In this document: positions 1-8,863 of the stretch, piece after piece | Position numbering within the stretch: position 1 is the first letter of the stretch | How the letters are laid out: each line of letters opens with the position of its first letter | Source: Mycolicibacterium fallax | GTDB lineage: Bacteria > Actinomycetota > Actinomycetes > Mycobacteriales > Mycobacteriaceae | Direction of reading: 5' to 3' | Assembly (NCBI RefSeq): GCF_010726955.1 | Contig: NZ_AP022603.1 | Coordinates: 310,001-374,000 of the forward strand | Length of the DNA: 64,000 bases | Notes under the pieces: model-generated | What the model was told of the DNA's origin: nothing | The model's input: the letters and a program-made list of their open reading frames with translations, nothing else | Databases searched by the model: none | Made by a program: the position numbers and the translations under genes

Positions 1-336
1 ACCCCGATGAGCGTGGTCGGGGCCAGCCGGATCGGCGGCGAGACCGCCGAGCGGGGCCTGTGGGTGATGTTCTGGATGATGCTGGCCCAGCTCAACTTCG
101 TGCTGGCGCTGATCAACCTGCTGCCGCTGCTGCCGTTCGACGGCGGCCACATCGCCGTCGCCTGCTACGAGAAGGTCCGTGACCTGCTGCGCAAGGTCCG
201 GGGGCTGATGCCCGCCGGTCCGGTCGACTATCTCAAGCTGATGCCGGCCACCTATGTGATCCTGGCGGTCGTCGGGGTGTTCACCGTCTTGACCATCACC
301 GCCGACCTGATCAACCCCATCACGATCCCGAAGTAG
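1..336 (+). CDS. rip1: Site-2 intramembrane metalloprotease Rip1, C-terminal part (5' end cut by window)
   Basis: Rip1 (Rv2869c family, peptidase M50) cleaves membrane-bound anti-sigma factors inside the membrane. The frame is open from base 1, so only the last 111 residues are seen. They carry the second half of the S2P core: a hydrophobic helix, then [12 protein letters not shown], which is the family's third metal-ligand motif (the N-P-x-x-x-x-D-G-G-H region), then a basic loop and a final hydrophobic helix before the stop at 334-336. The HExxH motif and PDZ domain must lie upstream of the window. ispG follows 19 nt later with a GGCGAGGAGA Shine-Dalgarno-like stretch, the same order as in M. 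tuberculosis (dxr-rip1-ispG). The identification is firm from the motif plus neighbour. Confidence 0.93.
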   Translation, partial: TPMSVVGASRIGGETAERGLWVMFWMMLAQLNFVLALINLLPLLPFDGGHIAVACYEKVRDLLRKVRGLMPAGPVDYLKLMPATYVILAVVGVFTVLTITADLINPITIPK

Positions 337-355
337 TTCTGGCGAGGAGATTGTC

Positions 356-1531
356 ATGACGTCCATCGGACTGGGCGTTCCGGCGCTGCCGGCGCCGGTA
401 CTTGCCCCGCGGCGCAAGACCCGTCAGCTCATGGTGCGCGATGTGGGTGTCGGCAGCGACCACCCGATCTCGGTGCAGTCGATGTGCACCACCAAGACCC
501 ACGACGTCAACGCCACCCTGCAGCAGATCGCCGAGCTGACCGCGGCGGGCTGCGACATCGTCCGGGTGGCCTGCCCGCGTCAGGAGGACGCCGACGCGCT
601 CGCCGAGATCGTCGCGCACTCCAACCTGCCGGTGATCGCCGACATCCACTTCCAGCCCAAATACATCTTCGCGGCCATCGACGCCGGGTGCGCGGCGGTG
701 CGGGTCAACCCGGGCAACATCAAGGAGTTTGACGGCCGGGTCGCCGAGGTGGCCAAGGCCGCCGGGGACGCGGGCACCCCGATCCGGATCGGGGTGAACG
801 CCGGATCGCTGGACAAGCGGTTCCTGGACAAGTACGGCAAGGCCACCCCGGAGGCGCTGGTCGAGTCCGCGCTGTGGGAGGCCTCGCTGTTCGAGGAGCA
901 TGGCTTCGGCGACATCAAGATCAGCGTCAAGCACAACGATCCGGTGGTCATGGTGGCCGCCTACGAGCAGCTGGCCGCGGTGTGCGACTACCCGCTGCAC
1001 CTCGGGGTCACCGAGGCCGGGCCGGCCTTCCAGGGCACCATCAAGTCGGCGGTGGCTTTCGGGGCACTGCTGTCCCGCGGGATCGGCGACACCATCCGGG
1101 TGTCGCTGTCGGCGCCGCCGGTCGAGGAGGTCAAGGTCGGCAACCAGATCCTGGAGTCGCTGAACCTGCGGCCGCGCGGCCTGGAGATCGTGTCGTGCCC
1201 GTCCTGCGGCCGCGCCCAGGTCGACGTCTACACCCTGGCCAACGAGGTCGCCGCCGGCCTGGAGGGCCTCAATGTCCCGCTGCGCGTCGCGGTGATGGGC
1301 TGTGTGGTCAACGGTCCCGGTGAGGCCCGGGAGGCCGACCTCGGGGTGGCCTCCGGCAACGGCAAGGGGCAGATCTTCGTCAAGGGCGAGGTCATCAAGA
1401 CGGTGCCGGAATCGCAGATCGTGGTGACCCTGATCGAGGAGGCCATGCGATTGGCCGAGGAGATGGGCACCCCGATCGATCTCGAGGACGGGTCAAGCGC
1501 CAGCGGTCCGCCGACGGTGACCGTAAGCTGA
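356..1531 (+). CDS. ispG: 4-hydroxy-3-methylbut-2-en-1-yl diphosphate synthase
   Basis: IspG (GcpE) converts 2-C-methyl-D-erythritol 2,4-cyclodiphosphate to HMBPP, the penultimate step of the MEP isoprenoid pathway in the cytosol. The 391-residue protein has the usual actinobacterial length. The N-terminal TIM barrel shows [18 protein letters not shown] and [14 protein letters not shown]. The C-terminal iron-sulfur domain shows SCPSCGR and [11 protein letters not shown], which supply the 4Fe-4S cysteines. The ATG at 356 is preceded by GGCGAGGAGATTGTC, a good ribosome site. It lies directly after rip1 and before the GNAT gene, as in M. tuberculosis (Rv2868c), and probably shares a transcript with rip1. 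Confidence 0.97.
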   Translation: MTSIGLGVPALPAPVLAPRRKTRQLMVRDVGVGSDHPISVQSMCTTKTHDVNATLQQIAELTAAGCDIVRVACPRQEDADALAEIVAHSNLPVIADIHFQPKYIFAAIDAGCAAVRVNPGNIKEFDGRVAEVAKAAGDAGTPIRIGVNAGSLDKRFLDKYGKATPEALVESALWEASLFEEHGFGDIKISVKHNDPVVMVAAYEQLAAVCDYPLHLGVTEAGPAFQGTIKSAVAFGALLSRGIGDTIRVSLSAPPVEEVKVGNQILESLNLRPRGLEIVSCPSCGRAQVDVYTLANEVAAGLEGLNVPLRVAVMGCVVNGPGEAREADLGVASGNGKGQIFVKGEVIKTVPESQIVVTLIEEAMRLAEEMGTPIDLEDGSSASGPPTVTVS

Positions 1532-1575
1532 ACGGACGGCCAGCCATTGCGGAAAGTGCCGTAGAAAGAGCTCAG

Positions 1576-2430
1576 ATGTCGGCGCCGCCGTACTTCCGCC
1601 CGGTTGACGAAAGCCGGGTGTCGATGGTGCGCGACGCCGCCGCCGTGGCGCGGGTGCTCGACGCGGATCCGGTGGGCAGCGCGATGGTGGCGGCCCGGGT
1701 CGCCGAACACGGCATCAACCCCGCCGCGATCGGCGGCGAACTGTGGACCCGCGGTCGCCCCGAGGATTCGCTGTGCTTCTCCGGGCCCAACCTGATGCCG
1801 CTGCGCGGGGACCCGTCGGACCTGGCGGCCTTCGCCGACAAGGCGGCCGCCGCGCCGCGGCGATGTTCCTCGCTGGTCGGTTACGCCGACCGGGTGCTGC
1901 CGATGTGGCGGCGGCTGGAGACCGGGTGGGGTCCGGCCCGCGAGGTCCGCGACAATCAGCCGTTGCTCGCGCTGTCGGGCCCCCCGGTGTGCGCTCTCGA
2001 CCCGCTGGTCCGGCGGGTGCGGATGGCCGAACTCGACGCCTACCTGGTCGCCGCCGTCGAGATGTTCATCGGTGAGGTCGGCGTCGACCCGCGGATCGGC
2101 GACGGCGGCCGCGGCTACCGCCGCCGGGTGGCCGGGCTGATCGCCGCGGGCCGGGCCTGGGCCCGGTTCGAGGGGCCCGAGGTGGTGTTCAAGGCCGAGG
2201 TGGGCGCGCAGTCCCCGGCGGTGGGGCAGATCCAGGGCGTCTGGGTCCGGCCCGACCGGCGCGGCCACGGCCTGGGCAGCGCCGGGACCGCGGCGCTGGC
2301 CGCCGCGATCGTCGACGGCGGCCGGATCGCCAGCCTGTACGTCAACGACTACAACACCCCCGCCCGGGCCGCCTACGCGCGGATCGGGTTCGCCCCGGTC
2401 GGCACCTTCGCGACCATCCTGCTCGACTGA
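1576..2430 (+). CDS. GNAT family N-acetyltransferase (Rv2867c-like)
   Basis: A 284-residue protein with a two-part layout. The N-terminal half (about 1-135) resembles the DUF4081 segment found before GNAT domains, with GGELWTRGR near residue 51. The C-terminal half is the acetyltransferase fold, with the acetyl-CoA binding signature VWVRPDRRGHGLGSAG near residues 222-237 and a final SLYVNDYNTPARAAYARIGF motif typical of FR47-like GNATs. The substrate is unknown. The ATG at 1576 is 44 nt after ispG, so cotranscription with ispG is likely. I recall the M. tuberculosis orthologue Rv2867c in the same position with near-identical motifs. Confidence 0.9.
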   Translation: MSAPPYFRPVDESRVSMVRDAAAVARVLDADPVGSAMVAARVAEHGINPAAIGGELWTRGRPEDSLCFSGPNLMPLRGDPSDLAAFADKAAAAPRRCSSLVGYADRVLPMWRRLETGWGPAREVRDNQPLLALSGPPVCALDPLVRRVRMAELDAYLVAAVEMFIGEVGVDPRIGDGGRGYRRRVAGLIAAGRAWARFEGPEVVFKAEVGAQSPAVGQIQGVWVRPDRRGHGLGSAGTAALAAAIVDGGRIASLYVNDYNTPARAAYARIGFAPVGTFATILLD

Positions 2431-2437
2431 GCCGAGG

Positions 2438-2632
2438 TCACCACCCGGTCAGCGCCTCCAGCCGGGCGTAGCCGGCCTCCATCCCGTCGACCATGCCGGT
2501 GGAAAGGATCTGTTCGCGCAACTCGTTGCTGGGATAGAACACCAGCAGGGTGGCCAGGGTGCCGCCCTGCACCGGCGTCAGGGTCAGCTCGTTGTGGGTC
2601 GGCCCAGGGTCACGGCGCGATTGCGGCGGCAT
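2438..2632 (-). pseudogene. Remnant of an SRPBCC (AHSA1-like) domain gene, C-terminal part only
   Basis: On the minus strand the last ~50 codons read like the C-terminal strand-and-helix of an AHSA1/SRPBCC lipid-binding-fold protein: a THNELTLTPVQGGTLATLLV beta segment, then a YPSNELREQILSTGMVDGME helix, which is the family's usual YPS-x-E...TGM-x-x-GM-x-x-Y-x-R-L ending. Family members are about 140-160 residues. Here the homologous part stops near 2590 and runs into the promoter region of the penicillin-binding lipoprotein that starts at 2684, so the N-terminal two thirds are missing. I treat it as a decayed fragment rather than an expressed 64-residue gene. The first ~13 codons of the open frame show no family resemblance. 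Confidence 0.6.
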
Positions 2633-2683
2633 CTCGGTGTGGCGTCGACGATCTTGGCGGTCTCAGACGTAACATTCGTCCCA

Positions 2684-4504
2684 ATGGCAACTCAAACCTC
2701 ATCCGTAACGCGGCTTGGTCGGCTGCTGGTGGCCGGCGTGCTCGCGGCGACGATGTCCGTGAGTGCCTGCACCCCGCGGCCGGACGGACCCGAGCCCGCC
2801 GCCCAGGAGTTCTTCGATGCGCTCTCGGCCGGCGACACCACCACCGCCGCGGATCTGACCGACCGGCCCGAGGACGCCCGGGCGGCGATGAACGCGTCGT
2901 GGACCGGCCTGCAGGCCGACCGCATCGACATCGCCGCGCTGGGCTCGCGATTCACCGAGGACACCGGGACGGTCAACTACCGCTACACCTGGCACCTGCC
3001 GAAGAACCGCACCTGGACCTACGACGGCCAGCTGAACATGGTCCGCGACGAGGGCCGCTGGCAGGTGCGCTGGACCGCGACCGGGCTGCACCCGAGCCTG
3101 GGCGAGAACCAGAGCCTGCAGCTGCGCTCGGATCCGCCGCGACGCGCCTCGGTCAACGAGCTCGGCGGCAGCGACGTGCTGGTGCCCGGCTATCGCTACG
3201 CCTATCAGCTCGACGCCCGCCAGGCCGGCCGGGAACTGATGCCCAGCGCGCAGGCCGTCGTCGAGGTGCTGCGCCCGTTCGGCGGACCGCAGGATGCGCA
3301 GCTGCTTGCCGAGCAGGCCAGCTCCGCGGATCGGCCGATGGACCTGGTCACCCTCAGCCAGCAGGACAACGACAAGGTTGCGGACGCGCTGGCCAACCGT
3401 CCCGGGATCATCCAGATCCGGCAGGCCGACCTGCTGCCCACCGACCCGGCGTTCGCCCCGGCGCTGATCTCCGAGGTGGAGAAGTCGGTCGTCGACGATC
3501 TCGACGGCGAGGCGGGCTGGCGGGTGATCAGCATCAACCAGAACGGTGCCGAGACCGACGTACTCAACGAGGTGGCGCCCGCGCCGGCCCCGTCGGTGTC
3601 GATCACCCTGGACCGCGCCGTGCAGAACGCCGCGCAGAACGCCGTCAACGCTCAGGGCCGCAAGGCGATGCTGGTCGTCATCAAGCCCTCCACCGGCGAC
3701 ATCCTGGCCGTCGCGCAGAACGCGGCCGCCGACGTCGACGGGCCGGCGGCCACCATGGGCATGTACCCGCCGGGATCGACGTTCAAGATCATCACCGCCG
3801 GCGCGGCCATCGCGCGCGACATGGCCACCCCCAACACGCTGCTGGGCTGCCCCGGCGAGATCGACATCGGCCACCGCCGGATTCCCAACTACGACCGGTT
3901 CGACCTGGGCGTGGTGCCGCTGAGCAAGGCGTTCGCCAACTCCTGCAACACCACCTTCGCCGAGCTGGCCTCCAAGATGCCCCCGCGCGCGCTGAACCAG
4001 GCCGCCGCCCGGTTCGGCCTGGGCCGGGACTACCTCATCGACGGTGTCCCGACGGTGTCCGGTTCGGTGCCGCCGACGGTGGATCTGGCCGAGATGACCG
4101 AGGACGGCTTCGGCCAGGGCAAGGTGCTGGCCAGCCCGTTCGGGATGGCGCTGACCGCGGCCACCGTCGCGGCCGGGCACACCCCGGTGCCGCGGCTGAT
4201 CCTCGGCCACGAGACCACGGTGACCGGCGAGGCGGGCACCGTCGCCCCCGAGGTGCTCGAGGGGCTGCGCTCGATGATGCGGTTGGTGGTCACCAACGGC
4301 ACCGCCAAGGACCTCAACGGCTACGGCGACGTCCGGGGCAAGACCGGTGAGGCCGAGTTCGAGGGCGGCTCGCACGCCTGGTTCGCCGGCTACCGCGGCG
4401 ATATGGCCTTCGCGGCGCTGATCGTCGGGGGCGGCAGCTCGGAGTACGCGGTGCGGATGACCCGGCAGATGTTCGACAGCATGCCCGACGGTTACCTCGC
4501 CTGA
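2684..4504 (+). CDS. Penicillin-binding lipoprotein (class B-like transpeptidase, Rv2864c type)
   Basis: A 606-residue cell-wall transpeptidase anchored outside the membrane. The start at 2684 is chosen because it gives a clean lipoprotein signal: a basic stretch with R10, R13, a hydrophobic core, and a lipobox ending at Cys29 (SVSAC). Residues ~35-145 form the NTF2/MecA-N-like domain (EPAAQEFFDALSAGD). A penicillin-binding dimerisation-like region follows. The transpeptidase domain has all three active-site motifs: STFK at Ser365-Lys368, SCN at 420-422 and KTG at 553-555. The frame continues upstream to 2594 without a convincing signal peptide. In M. tuberculosis the orthologue is an accessory PBP in the same neighbourhood. 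Confidence 0.93.
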   Translation: MATQTSSVTRLGRLLVAGVLAATMSVSACTPRPDGPEPAAQEFFDALSAGDTTTAADLTDRPEDARAAMNASWTGLQADRIDIAALGSRFTEDTGTVNYRYTWHLPKNRTWTYDGQLNMVRDEGRWQVRWTATGLHPSLGENQSLQLRSDPPRRASVNELGGSDVLVPGYRYAYQLDARQAGRELMPSAQAVVEVLRPFGGPQDAQLLAEQASSADRPMDLVTLSQQDNDKVADALANRPGIIQIRQADLLPTDPAFAPALISEVEKSVVDDLDGEAGWRVISINQNGAETDVLNEVAPAPAPSVSITLDRAVQNAAQNAVNAQGRKAMLVVIKPSTGDILAVAQNAAADVDGPAATMGMYPPGSTFKIITAGAAIARDMATPNTLLGCPGEIDIGHRRIPNYDRFDLGVVPLSKAFANSCNTTFAELASKMPPRALNQAAARFGLGRDYLIDGVPTVSGSVPPTVDLAEMTEDGFGQGKVLASPFGMALTAATVAAGHTPVPRLILGHETTVTGEAGTVAPEVLEGLRSMMRLVVTNGTAKDLNGYGDVRGKTGEAEFEGGSHAWFAGYRGDMAFAALIVGGGSSEYAVRMTRQMFDSMPDGYLA

Positions 4505-4542
4505 GCGGCGCAGATCATATAGCCGCTGGTCAGCGGGGCCGC

Positions 4543-4548
4543 TAGGCT
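4543..4548 (+). promoter_or_regulatory. Candidate -10 element TAGGCT before the DUF1707 gene
   Basis: TAGGCT fits the mycobacterial SigA -10 pattern TANNNT and ends 9 nt before the ATG at 4558, so the transcript would have a leader of only a few bases. No convincing -35 is seen. It is one of a series of similar elements in this window. Confidence 0.4.
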
Positions 4549-4557
4549 GGGTCCGTC

Positions 4558-5223
4558 ATGACTGTCGAGGAAAACCAACCGCTGCTGCGCGTCGACCAGA
4601 TCCCGGTGTGCATCGATCAGCCGGTGCCGCGGGCCGATCAGCCGGTGCTGCGGATCTCTGACGCCGACCGCAACGGCACGCTGCGCCGGCTGCACAATGC
4701 CGTCGCGCTCGGGCTGATCGACATCGAGGAGTTCGAGGAACGCTCGGTGCAGGTCGCCACCGCCCGGCAGCGCGACGAACTCGACCTGCTGGTCGGCGAT
4801 CTGCCCGGCCCGGGCGCGGTGGTCACCTCGGCCACCGACCGCGTCGAGCTGCGCGGGGTGTTCGGATCGCTCAAGCGCCAGGGGGAGTGGACCGTGCCGA
4901 CCCGGTTGGCGCTGTACCGGCGGATGGGCTCGATCGGGCTGGACCTGACCCGGGCCCGGTTCGCCGGGGCGATCGTCGTGATCGAACTCGACCTGAAGTT
5001 CGGCTCGCTGGACCTGCGGCTGCCCGACGGGGCCAGTGCCTCGATCGACGACGTCGAGGTGGTGGTGGGCAGCGCCCGCGACCACCGGCCCGACGCGCCC
5101 GCCGACGGCCGACCGCACGTCATCCTCACCGGCCGGGTGGTCGGCGGCTCGGTGGACATCCGCGGCCCGCGCCGGACGCTGCGGGACCGGGCCGCGCGAC
5201 TGCGGCCCGGCCGGGGCCGGTAG
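4558..5223 (+). CDS. DUF1707 domain protein
   Basis: A 221-residue protein of unknown function. Residues ~34-88 are a DUF1707 (SHOCT-like) domain, with RISDADRNGTLRRLHNAV and ALGLIDIEEFEERSVQVATA, the usual DADRE..L..A...GRL..EEFEER pattern. The C-terminal half is a beta-rich region resembling the cell-wall-active antibiotics response/LiaF-like C-terminal domain (FGSLKRQGEW ... KFGSLDLRLPDGA). There is no signal peptide and no clear membrane segment. It stands alone, 54 nt after the penicillin-binding lipoprotein and convergent with the thioesterase gene, with its own candidate promoter. Confidence 0.82.
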   Translation: MTVEENQPLLRVDQIPVCIDQPVPRADQPVLRISDADRNGTLRRLHNAVALGLIDIEEFEERSVQVATARQRDELDLLVGDLPGPGAVVTSATDRVELRGVFGSLKRQGEWTVPTRLALYRRMGSIGLDLTRARFAGAIVVIELDLKFGSLDLRLPDGASASIDDVEVVVGSARDHRPDAPADGRPHVILTGRVVGGSVDIRGPRRTLRDRAARLRPGRGR

Positions 5224-5241
5224 CTCCGCGGCCGCGGCGGC

Positions 5242-5634
5242 TCAGGACCGCCGGTCCAGCACCGCGAAGGACAGCGTCGCCCGCGCGGCCAGCCGGTTGC
5301 GCCCGACATCGGTCAGGTCGACGGCGGTGACGATCAGCCGTTTCCCGGCGCGCACCACGGTGGCCTCGGCGCGGGCCGGGCCGTCGATGACCGGTGCCAG
5401 GTAGTGGATGTTCAGGTCCGCGGTGGTGACGTCCTGCTCCGCCCCGACCTGGCGGCCGGACAGGATCCCGGCGGCGATGTCGATCAGGGTGGCCAGCAGC
5501 CCGCCCTGCAGGGCGCCGCGCACGTTGGTCAGGTCCGGCCGGTTGTCCATCTCCATCACCACCCGGTCATCGGTTTCGGTGACCATCCGGTAGTTCAACC
5601 GGTGCAGCAGGTGCGTGGTCTCCGTGTCCGTCAT
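5242..5634 (-). CDS. PaaI/YbgC-like hotdog-fold thioesterase
   Basis: A 130-residue single hotdog-domain protein likely to hydrolyse an acyl-CoA. The core shows the PaaI signature [20 protein letters not shown] near residues 42-61, where the hotdog helix sits, followed by [12 protein letters not shown], the family's T.D...NYL.P strand. The ATG at 5634 is chosen because it begins the conserved helix ([13 protein letters not shown]); the frame stays open to 5751, but that stretch overlaps the map promoter. The exact acyl substrate is not readable from the sequence. It is convergent with the DUF1707 gene and divergent from map. Confidence 0.85.
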   Translation of the reverse strand: MTDTETTHLLHRLNYRMVTETDDRVVMEMDNRPDLTNVRGALQGGLLATLIDIAAGILSGRQVGAEQDVTTADLNIHYLAPVIDGPARAEATVVRAGKRLIVTAVDLTDVGRNRLAARATLSFAVLDRRS

Positions 5635-5715
5635 GGCCCAACGGTAGCAGTGTTCTCCTGGCAGGAGAGTGAGCTTCTCGCCGACGCTGGCCGCGGTCGC
5701 CCACCGGGCGGCGAT

Positions 5716-5721
5716 TACGCT
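5716..5721 (+). promoter_or_regulatory. Candidate -10 TACGCT for a leaderless map transcript
   Basis: TACGCT lies exactly 6 nt upstream of the map ATG at 5728, the spacing expected if transcription starts at the A of the start codon. No Shine-Dalgarno is visible between them. Confidence 0.45.
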
Positions 5722-5727
5722 GGACCC

Positions 5728-6588
5728 ATGTCCGTGCGCGCCCCCTTGCACCCCGGTCGGGTGTCAGCGACCCTGCCCGTGCCCAAGTCGATCGAACGCC
5801 CCGAATACGCCTGGCAGCCGACGGTCAACGAGGGCACCGAGCCGTGGGTGCAGACCCCGGAGGTGATCGAGAAGATGCGGGTCGCCGGGCGGATCGCCGC
5901 CGGTGCGCTGGCCGAGGCCGGGCGGGCCGTCGCCCCCGGGGTGACCACCGACGCGCTGGACCGCATCGCCCACGACTACATGGTCGATCACGGCGCCTAC
6001 CCGTCCACCCTGGGCTACCGGGGATTCCCGAAGTCCTGCTGCACCTCGCTCAACGAGGTCATCTGCCACGGCATCCCGGATTCGACGGTGGTCCAGGACG
6101 GCGACATCGTCAACATCGATGTGACCGCCTACATCGACGGGGTGCACGGCGACACCAACGCCACCTTCCTTGCCGGCGAGGTCAGCGAGGAGCATCGCCT
6201 GCTGGTCGAACGCACCCACGAGGCCACCATGCGGGCGATCAGGGCGGTCCGGCCCGGACGCTCGCTGTCGGTCGTCGGCCGGGTCATCGAGGCCTACGCG
6301 AACCGGTTCGGGTACAACGTCGTTCGGGATTTCACCGGCCACGGCATCGGCACCACCTTCCACAACGGGCTGGTGGTGCTGCACTACGACCGGCCCGAGG
6401 TCGAGACCGTCATCGAGCCCGGTATGACGTTCACCATCGAGCCGATGATCAACCTCGGGTCGCTGGACTACCAGATCTGGGACGACGACTGGACCGTGGT
6501 CACCCAGGACCGCAAGTGGACCGCCCAGTTCGAGCACACCCTGGTGGTGACCGACGACGGCGCGGAAATCCTCACCCTGGCGCCTTGA
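5728..6588 (+). CDS. map: Type I methionine aminopeptidase
   Basis: Removes N-terminal methionine from nascent proteins (MapB, Rv2861c family). The protein has 286 residues, including the ~40-residue N-terminal linker with a polyproline-like segment ([16 protein letters not shown]) typical of actinobacterial MapB. All five metal ligands of the pita-bread fold are visible: two aspartates in [19 protein letters not shown], His in [12 protein letters not shown], Glu in TFTIEPMI and Glu in QFEHTLVV. The ATG at 5728 begins the conserved [11 protein letters not shown] larger open frame extends to 5404 but overlaps the divergent thioesterase. The stop at 6588 overlaps the cobQ start. Confidence 0.95.
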   Translation: MSVRAPLHPGRVSATLPVPKSIERPEYAWQPTVNEGTEPWVQTPEVIEKMRVAGRIAAGALAEAGRAVAPGVTTDALDRIAHDYMVDHGAYPSTLGYRGFPKSCCTSLNEVICHGIPDSTVVQDGDIVNIDVTAYIDGVHGDTNATFLAGEVSEEHRLLVERTHEATMRAIRAVRPGRSLSVVGRVIEAYANRFGYNVVRDFTGHGIGTTFHNGLVVLHYDRPEVETVIEPGMTFTIEPMINLGSLDYQIWDDDWTVVTQDRKWTAQFEHTLVVTDDGAEILTLAP

Positions 6589-8084
6589 CCCGGGCGGGGG
6601 CGCTGCTGGTCGCCGGCACCAGCTCCGATGCCGGCAAGTCGATGGTGGTGGCCGGGCTGTGCCGGCTGCTGGCGCGACGCGGGGTGAAGGTCGCGCCGTT
6701 CAAGGCGCAGAACATGTCCAACAACTCCGCGGTCACCGTCGAGGGCGGCGAGATCGGCCGGGCCCAGGCCGTGCAGGCCCGGGCCGCCGGCCTTGAACCC
6801 AGCGTGCGGTTCAACCCGATCCTGCTCAAGCCGGGCAGTGACCGCAGCTCCCAGCTGGTGGTCCGCGGCCGGGTCGCCGCGACGGTGCGCGCCGCCGACT
6901 ACCTGACTCACCGGGACCGGCTCGCTGCCGTCGTCAACGACGAACTGGCAAGTCTGCGAACCGAATTCGACGCGGTGATCTGCGAGGGTGCGGGCTCGCC
7001 CGCGGAGATCAACCTGCGCGCCACCGACCTGGCGAACATGGGCCTGGCGCGGGCCGGCGGGCTGCCGGTGGTGCTGGTCGGCGACATCGACCGCGGCGGC
7101 CTGCTGGCGCACCTGTTCGGCACGGTGGCGATCCTCGACCCCGCCGACCAGGCGCTGATCGCGGGCTTTCTGGTCAACAAGTTCCGCGGCGACGCGACTC
7201 TGCTGGAGCCCGGGCTGCGCCAACTCGCCGCGCTGACCGATCGGCCCAGCTACGGCGTGCTGCCGTATGCCCAGGAGCTGTGGCTGGACACCGAGGACTC
7301 GGTGTCGGTGCTGGCCGGACGGGTGGTCGGGATACCGCAACCTCCGGTCGGCAGCCAATCGCTGCGGGTCGGGGCGATCCGGCTGCCGCGGATCTCCAAC
7401 TCCACCGACATCGAGGCGCTGGCCGCCGAGCCCGGGGTGCAGGTCCGGTGGATCGACGACGCCGCCGACGCGGTGGGCCTGGACCTGCTGGTGCTGCCCG
7501 GCAGCAAGTCCACCGTCGCCGACCTGGACTGGCTGCGGGCCCGCGGGCTGGCCGAGGCGATCGAGGCGCACGCCCGCCGCGGCGGGGTGACGCTGGGGAT
7601 CTGCGGCGGTTTCCAGATGCTGTGTCGGCGCATCGAGGACCCGGTAGAGTCCGGCCGCGCGGCGGTGCCCGGGCTGGGGCTGCTCGACGCGGAGATCGAA
7701 TTCGTCGCCGAGAAGACCCTGGCGTTGCACCGGGAGCCGCTGAGCGGCTACGAGATCCACCACGGCCGGCTCGGCACCAGCGCCGCCGCGGATTGGGCGG
7801 GCATCGGGCTGTGCGCACCCGGACGGCCCGTCTACGGCACGCACTGGCACGGCGTGCTGGACAACAACGCGTTTCGCCGCGGCTGGCTGACCGAGGTGGC
7901 CGCGGCCGCCGGGCGGGACGGCTTCGTCGTCGCCGAGGACACCGACGTGCCGGCCCGGCGTGACGCCCAACTGGACCGGATGGCCGACCTGCTGGAGGAG
8001 CACGCCGACGTCACGGCGTTGCTGGCCCTGCTGGACGGCCCGCCGCCGGTGCGGGCCACCGTGTCGACCGGGCTGCGGCGGTAG
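6585..8084 (+). CDS. cobQ: Cobyric acid synthase
   Basis: Amidates carboxylates b, d, e and g of adenosylcobyrinic acid a,c-diamide, using glutamine and ATP, in cobalamin synthesis. The 499-residue protein has an N-terminal P-loop-like domain (GTSSDAGKS near 11-19, then [11 protein letters not shown]) and a C-terminal class I glutamine amidotransferase-like domain with the nucleophile region [11 protein letters not shown] and the catalytic histidine region [16 protein letters not shown]. The only start that keeps the conserved N-terminus ([10 protein letters not shown]) is a TTG at 6585, overlapping the map stop, which suggests translational coupling. The rest of the pathway sits at 11.8-16.9 kb. 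Confidence 0.94.
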   Translation: MTRAGALLVAGTSSDAGKSMVVAGLCRLLARRGVKVAPFKAQNMSNNSAVTVEGGEIGRAQAVQARAAGLEPSVRFNPILLKPGSDRSSQLVVRGRVAATVRAADYLTHRDRLAAVVNDELASLRTEFDAVICEGAGSPAEINLRATDLANMGLARAGGLPVVLVGDIDRGGLLAHLFGTVAILDPADQALIAGFLVNKFRGDATLLEPGLRQLAALTDRPSYGVLPYAQELWLDTEDSVSVLAGRVVGIPQPPVGSQSLRVGAIRLPRISNSTDIEALAAEPGVQVRWIDDAADAVGLDLLVLPGSKSTVADLDWLRARGLAEAIEAHARRGGVTLGICGGFQMLCRRIEDPVESGRAAVPGLGLLDAEIEFVAEKTLALHREPLSGYEIHHGRLGTSAAADWAGIGLCAPGRPVYGTHWHGVLDNNAFRRGWLTEVAAAAGRDGFVVAEDTDVPARRDAQLDRMADLLEEHADVTALLALLDGPPPVRATVSTGLRR

Positions 8085-8087
8085 CCT
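8082..8087 (+). promoter_or_regulatory. Candidate -10 TAGCCT for a leaderless lipoprotein transcript
   Basis: TAGCCT overlaps the cobQ stop codon and ends 6 nt before the ATG at 8094, consistent with transcription starting at the start codon. No Shine-Dalgarno is visible. Confidence 0.4.
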
Positions 8088-8093
8088 GACCGG

Positions 8094-8789
8094 ATGCCCA
8101 ATCTCCGCCCGGCGCCGCGTGGCGCGTTGCGCGGGCTCGCCCGGCGCGTGCTGGCGGTGGCGGCCGTCGGCGCGGTGTCGGGCTGCCACGTGGTGGCCGG
8201 CACCCCGACCTGGCCGGGGGCGACGCTGGCCGGCGCCGCGCTGAGCGAGGCGGACTTCCCCGACGGCCCGCGGTTCGCCCGGATCGAGGACGACCCGGGG
8301 GCGCCCGACGGCGCCGGTGAGGCCCCGAGCATGTTGACCCGGCCGCAGGGTTGTTCCAACGGGCTGACCAACGTCATCGCCGCCTCGGCCGAACGCGGCC
8401 CGGGCAGCGGGCTGAAGTACGAGGTGCGCTACAACGGCGCCCGGATCGTGATGGCGCTGCTGTCCTGGAACCTCGACCTCGACGAGCTGGCCAGCACCGC
8501 CAAGCGCTGCGAGCATTTCTTCGTGTTGTTCGACCCGGCCGCCAAGGGCATCCCGATGACGACCACGGCGCTGCCCACCGACCGCGAAGACGAACTGCTC
8601 TACCGCCAGACCATGACCCTGGACGCCGTGGACGCCGACGTCTACATGGGATTCGCGAACGTCGGCGGGCGCGGACTGTTCGGCGTGGCGTTCCCGCTGC
8701 CCGACACCGAGATCACCGCGACGGCCGATCTGCCGCAGACCTTTTTGGAGATTTTCGGCCGGCAGACCGATCGGATGCGCGCGGCCTGA
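8094..8789 (+). CDS. Putative lipoprotein of unknown function
   Basis: A 231-residue exported protein. The N-terminus has several arginines (RPAPRGALRGLARR), a short hydrophobic core and a probable lipobox at AVSGC near residue 30, so it is likely a lipoprotein. The mature part contains two cysteines in Q-G-C-S-N and K-R-C-E-H contexts and a repeated alpha/beta pattern that recalls small mycobacterial DUF5642/LppX-like lipoproteins, but I cannot name the family with confidence. It follows cobQ by 9 nt; a candidate leaderless promoter precedes it and a strong hairpin follows its stop. Confidence 0.65.
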   Translation: MPNLRPAPRGALRGLARRVLAVAAVGAVSGCHVVAGTPTWPGATLAGAALSEADFPDGPRFARIEDDPGAPDGAGEAPSMLTRPQGCSNGLTNVIAASAERGPGSGLKYEVRYNGARIVMALLSWNLDLDELASTAKRCEHFFVLFDPAAKGIPMTTTALPTDREDELLYRQTMTLDAVDADVYMGFANVGGRGLFGVAFPLPDTEITATADLPQTFLEIFGRQTDRMRAA

Positions 8790-8802
8790 ATCTCCGGTGT
8801 GA

Positions 8803-8833
8803 CCGGCCTGGGAATCGGGCCAATTCCCGCCGG
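8803..8833 (+). terminator. Stem-loop after the lipoprotein gene (no U-tract)
   Basis: CCGGC (8803-8807), 2-nt bulge, GGGAAT (8810-8815), 7-nt loop, ATTCCC (8823-8828), GCCGG (8829-8833). The 11 paired positions lie 14 nt after the lipoprotein stop. No T-run follows on the plus strand, so a U-less terminator or 3'-end stabiliser is inferred. Confidence 0.45.
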
Positions 8834-8851
8834 GCGGCGGTCCCGGCTCGC

Positions 8852-8857
8852 TAGCGT
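8852..8857 (+). promoter_or_regulatory. Candidate -10 TAGCGT for a leaderless transcript
   Basis: TAGCGT ends 6 nt before the GTG at 8864, the leaderless spacing. There is no Shine-Dalgarno. Confidence 0.45.
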
Positions 8858-8863
8858 GGTGCG

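Noticed and set aside
5844..6584. Frame continuous with cobQ extending 247 codons upstream through map
   Set aside because: This part is the +2 shadow of map, rich in Arg/Gly with no motif; conserved CobQ sequence starts at 6585.
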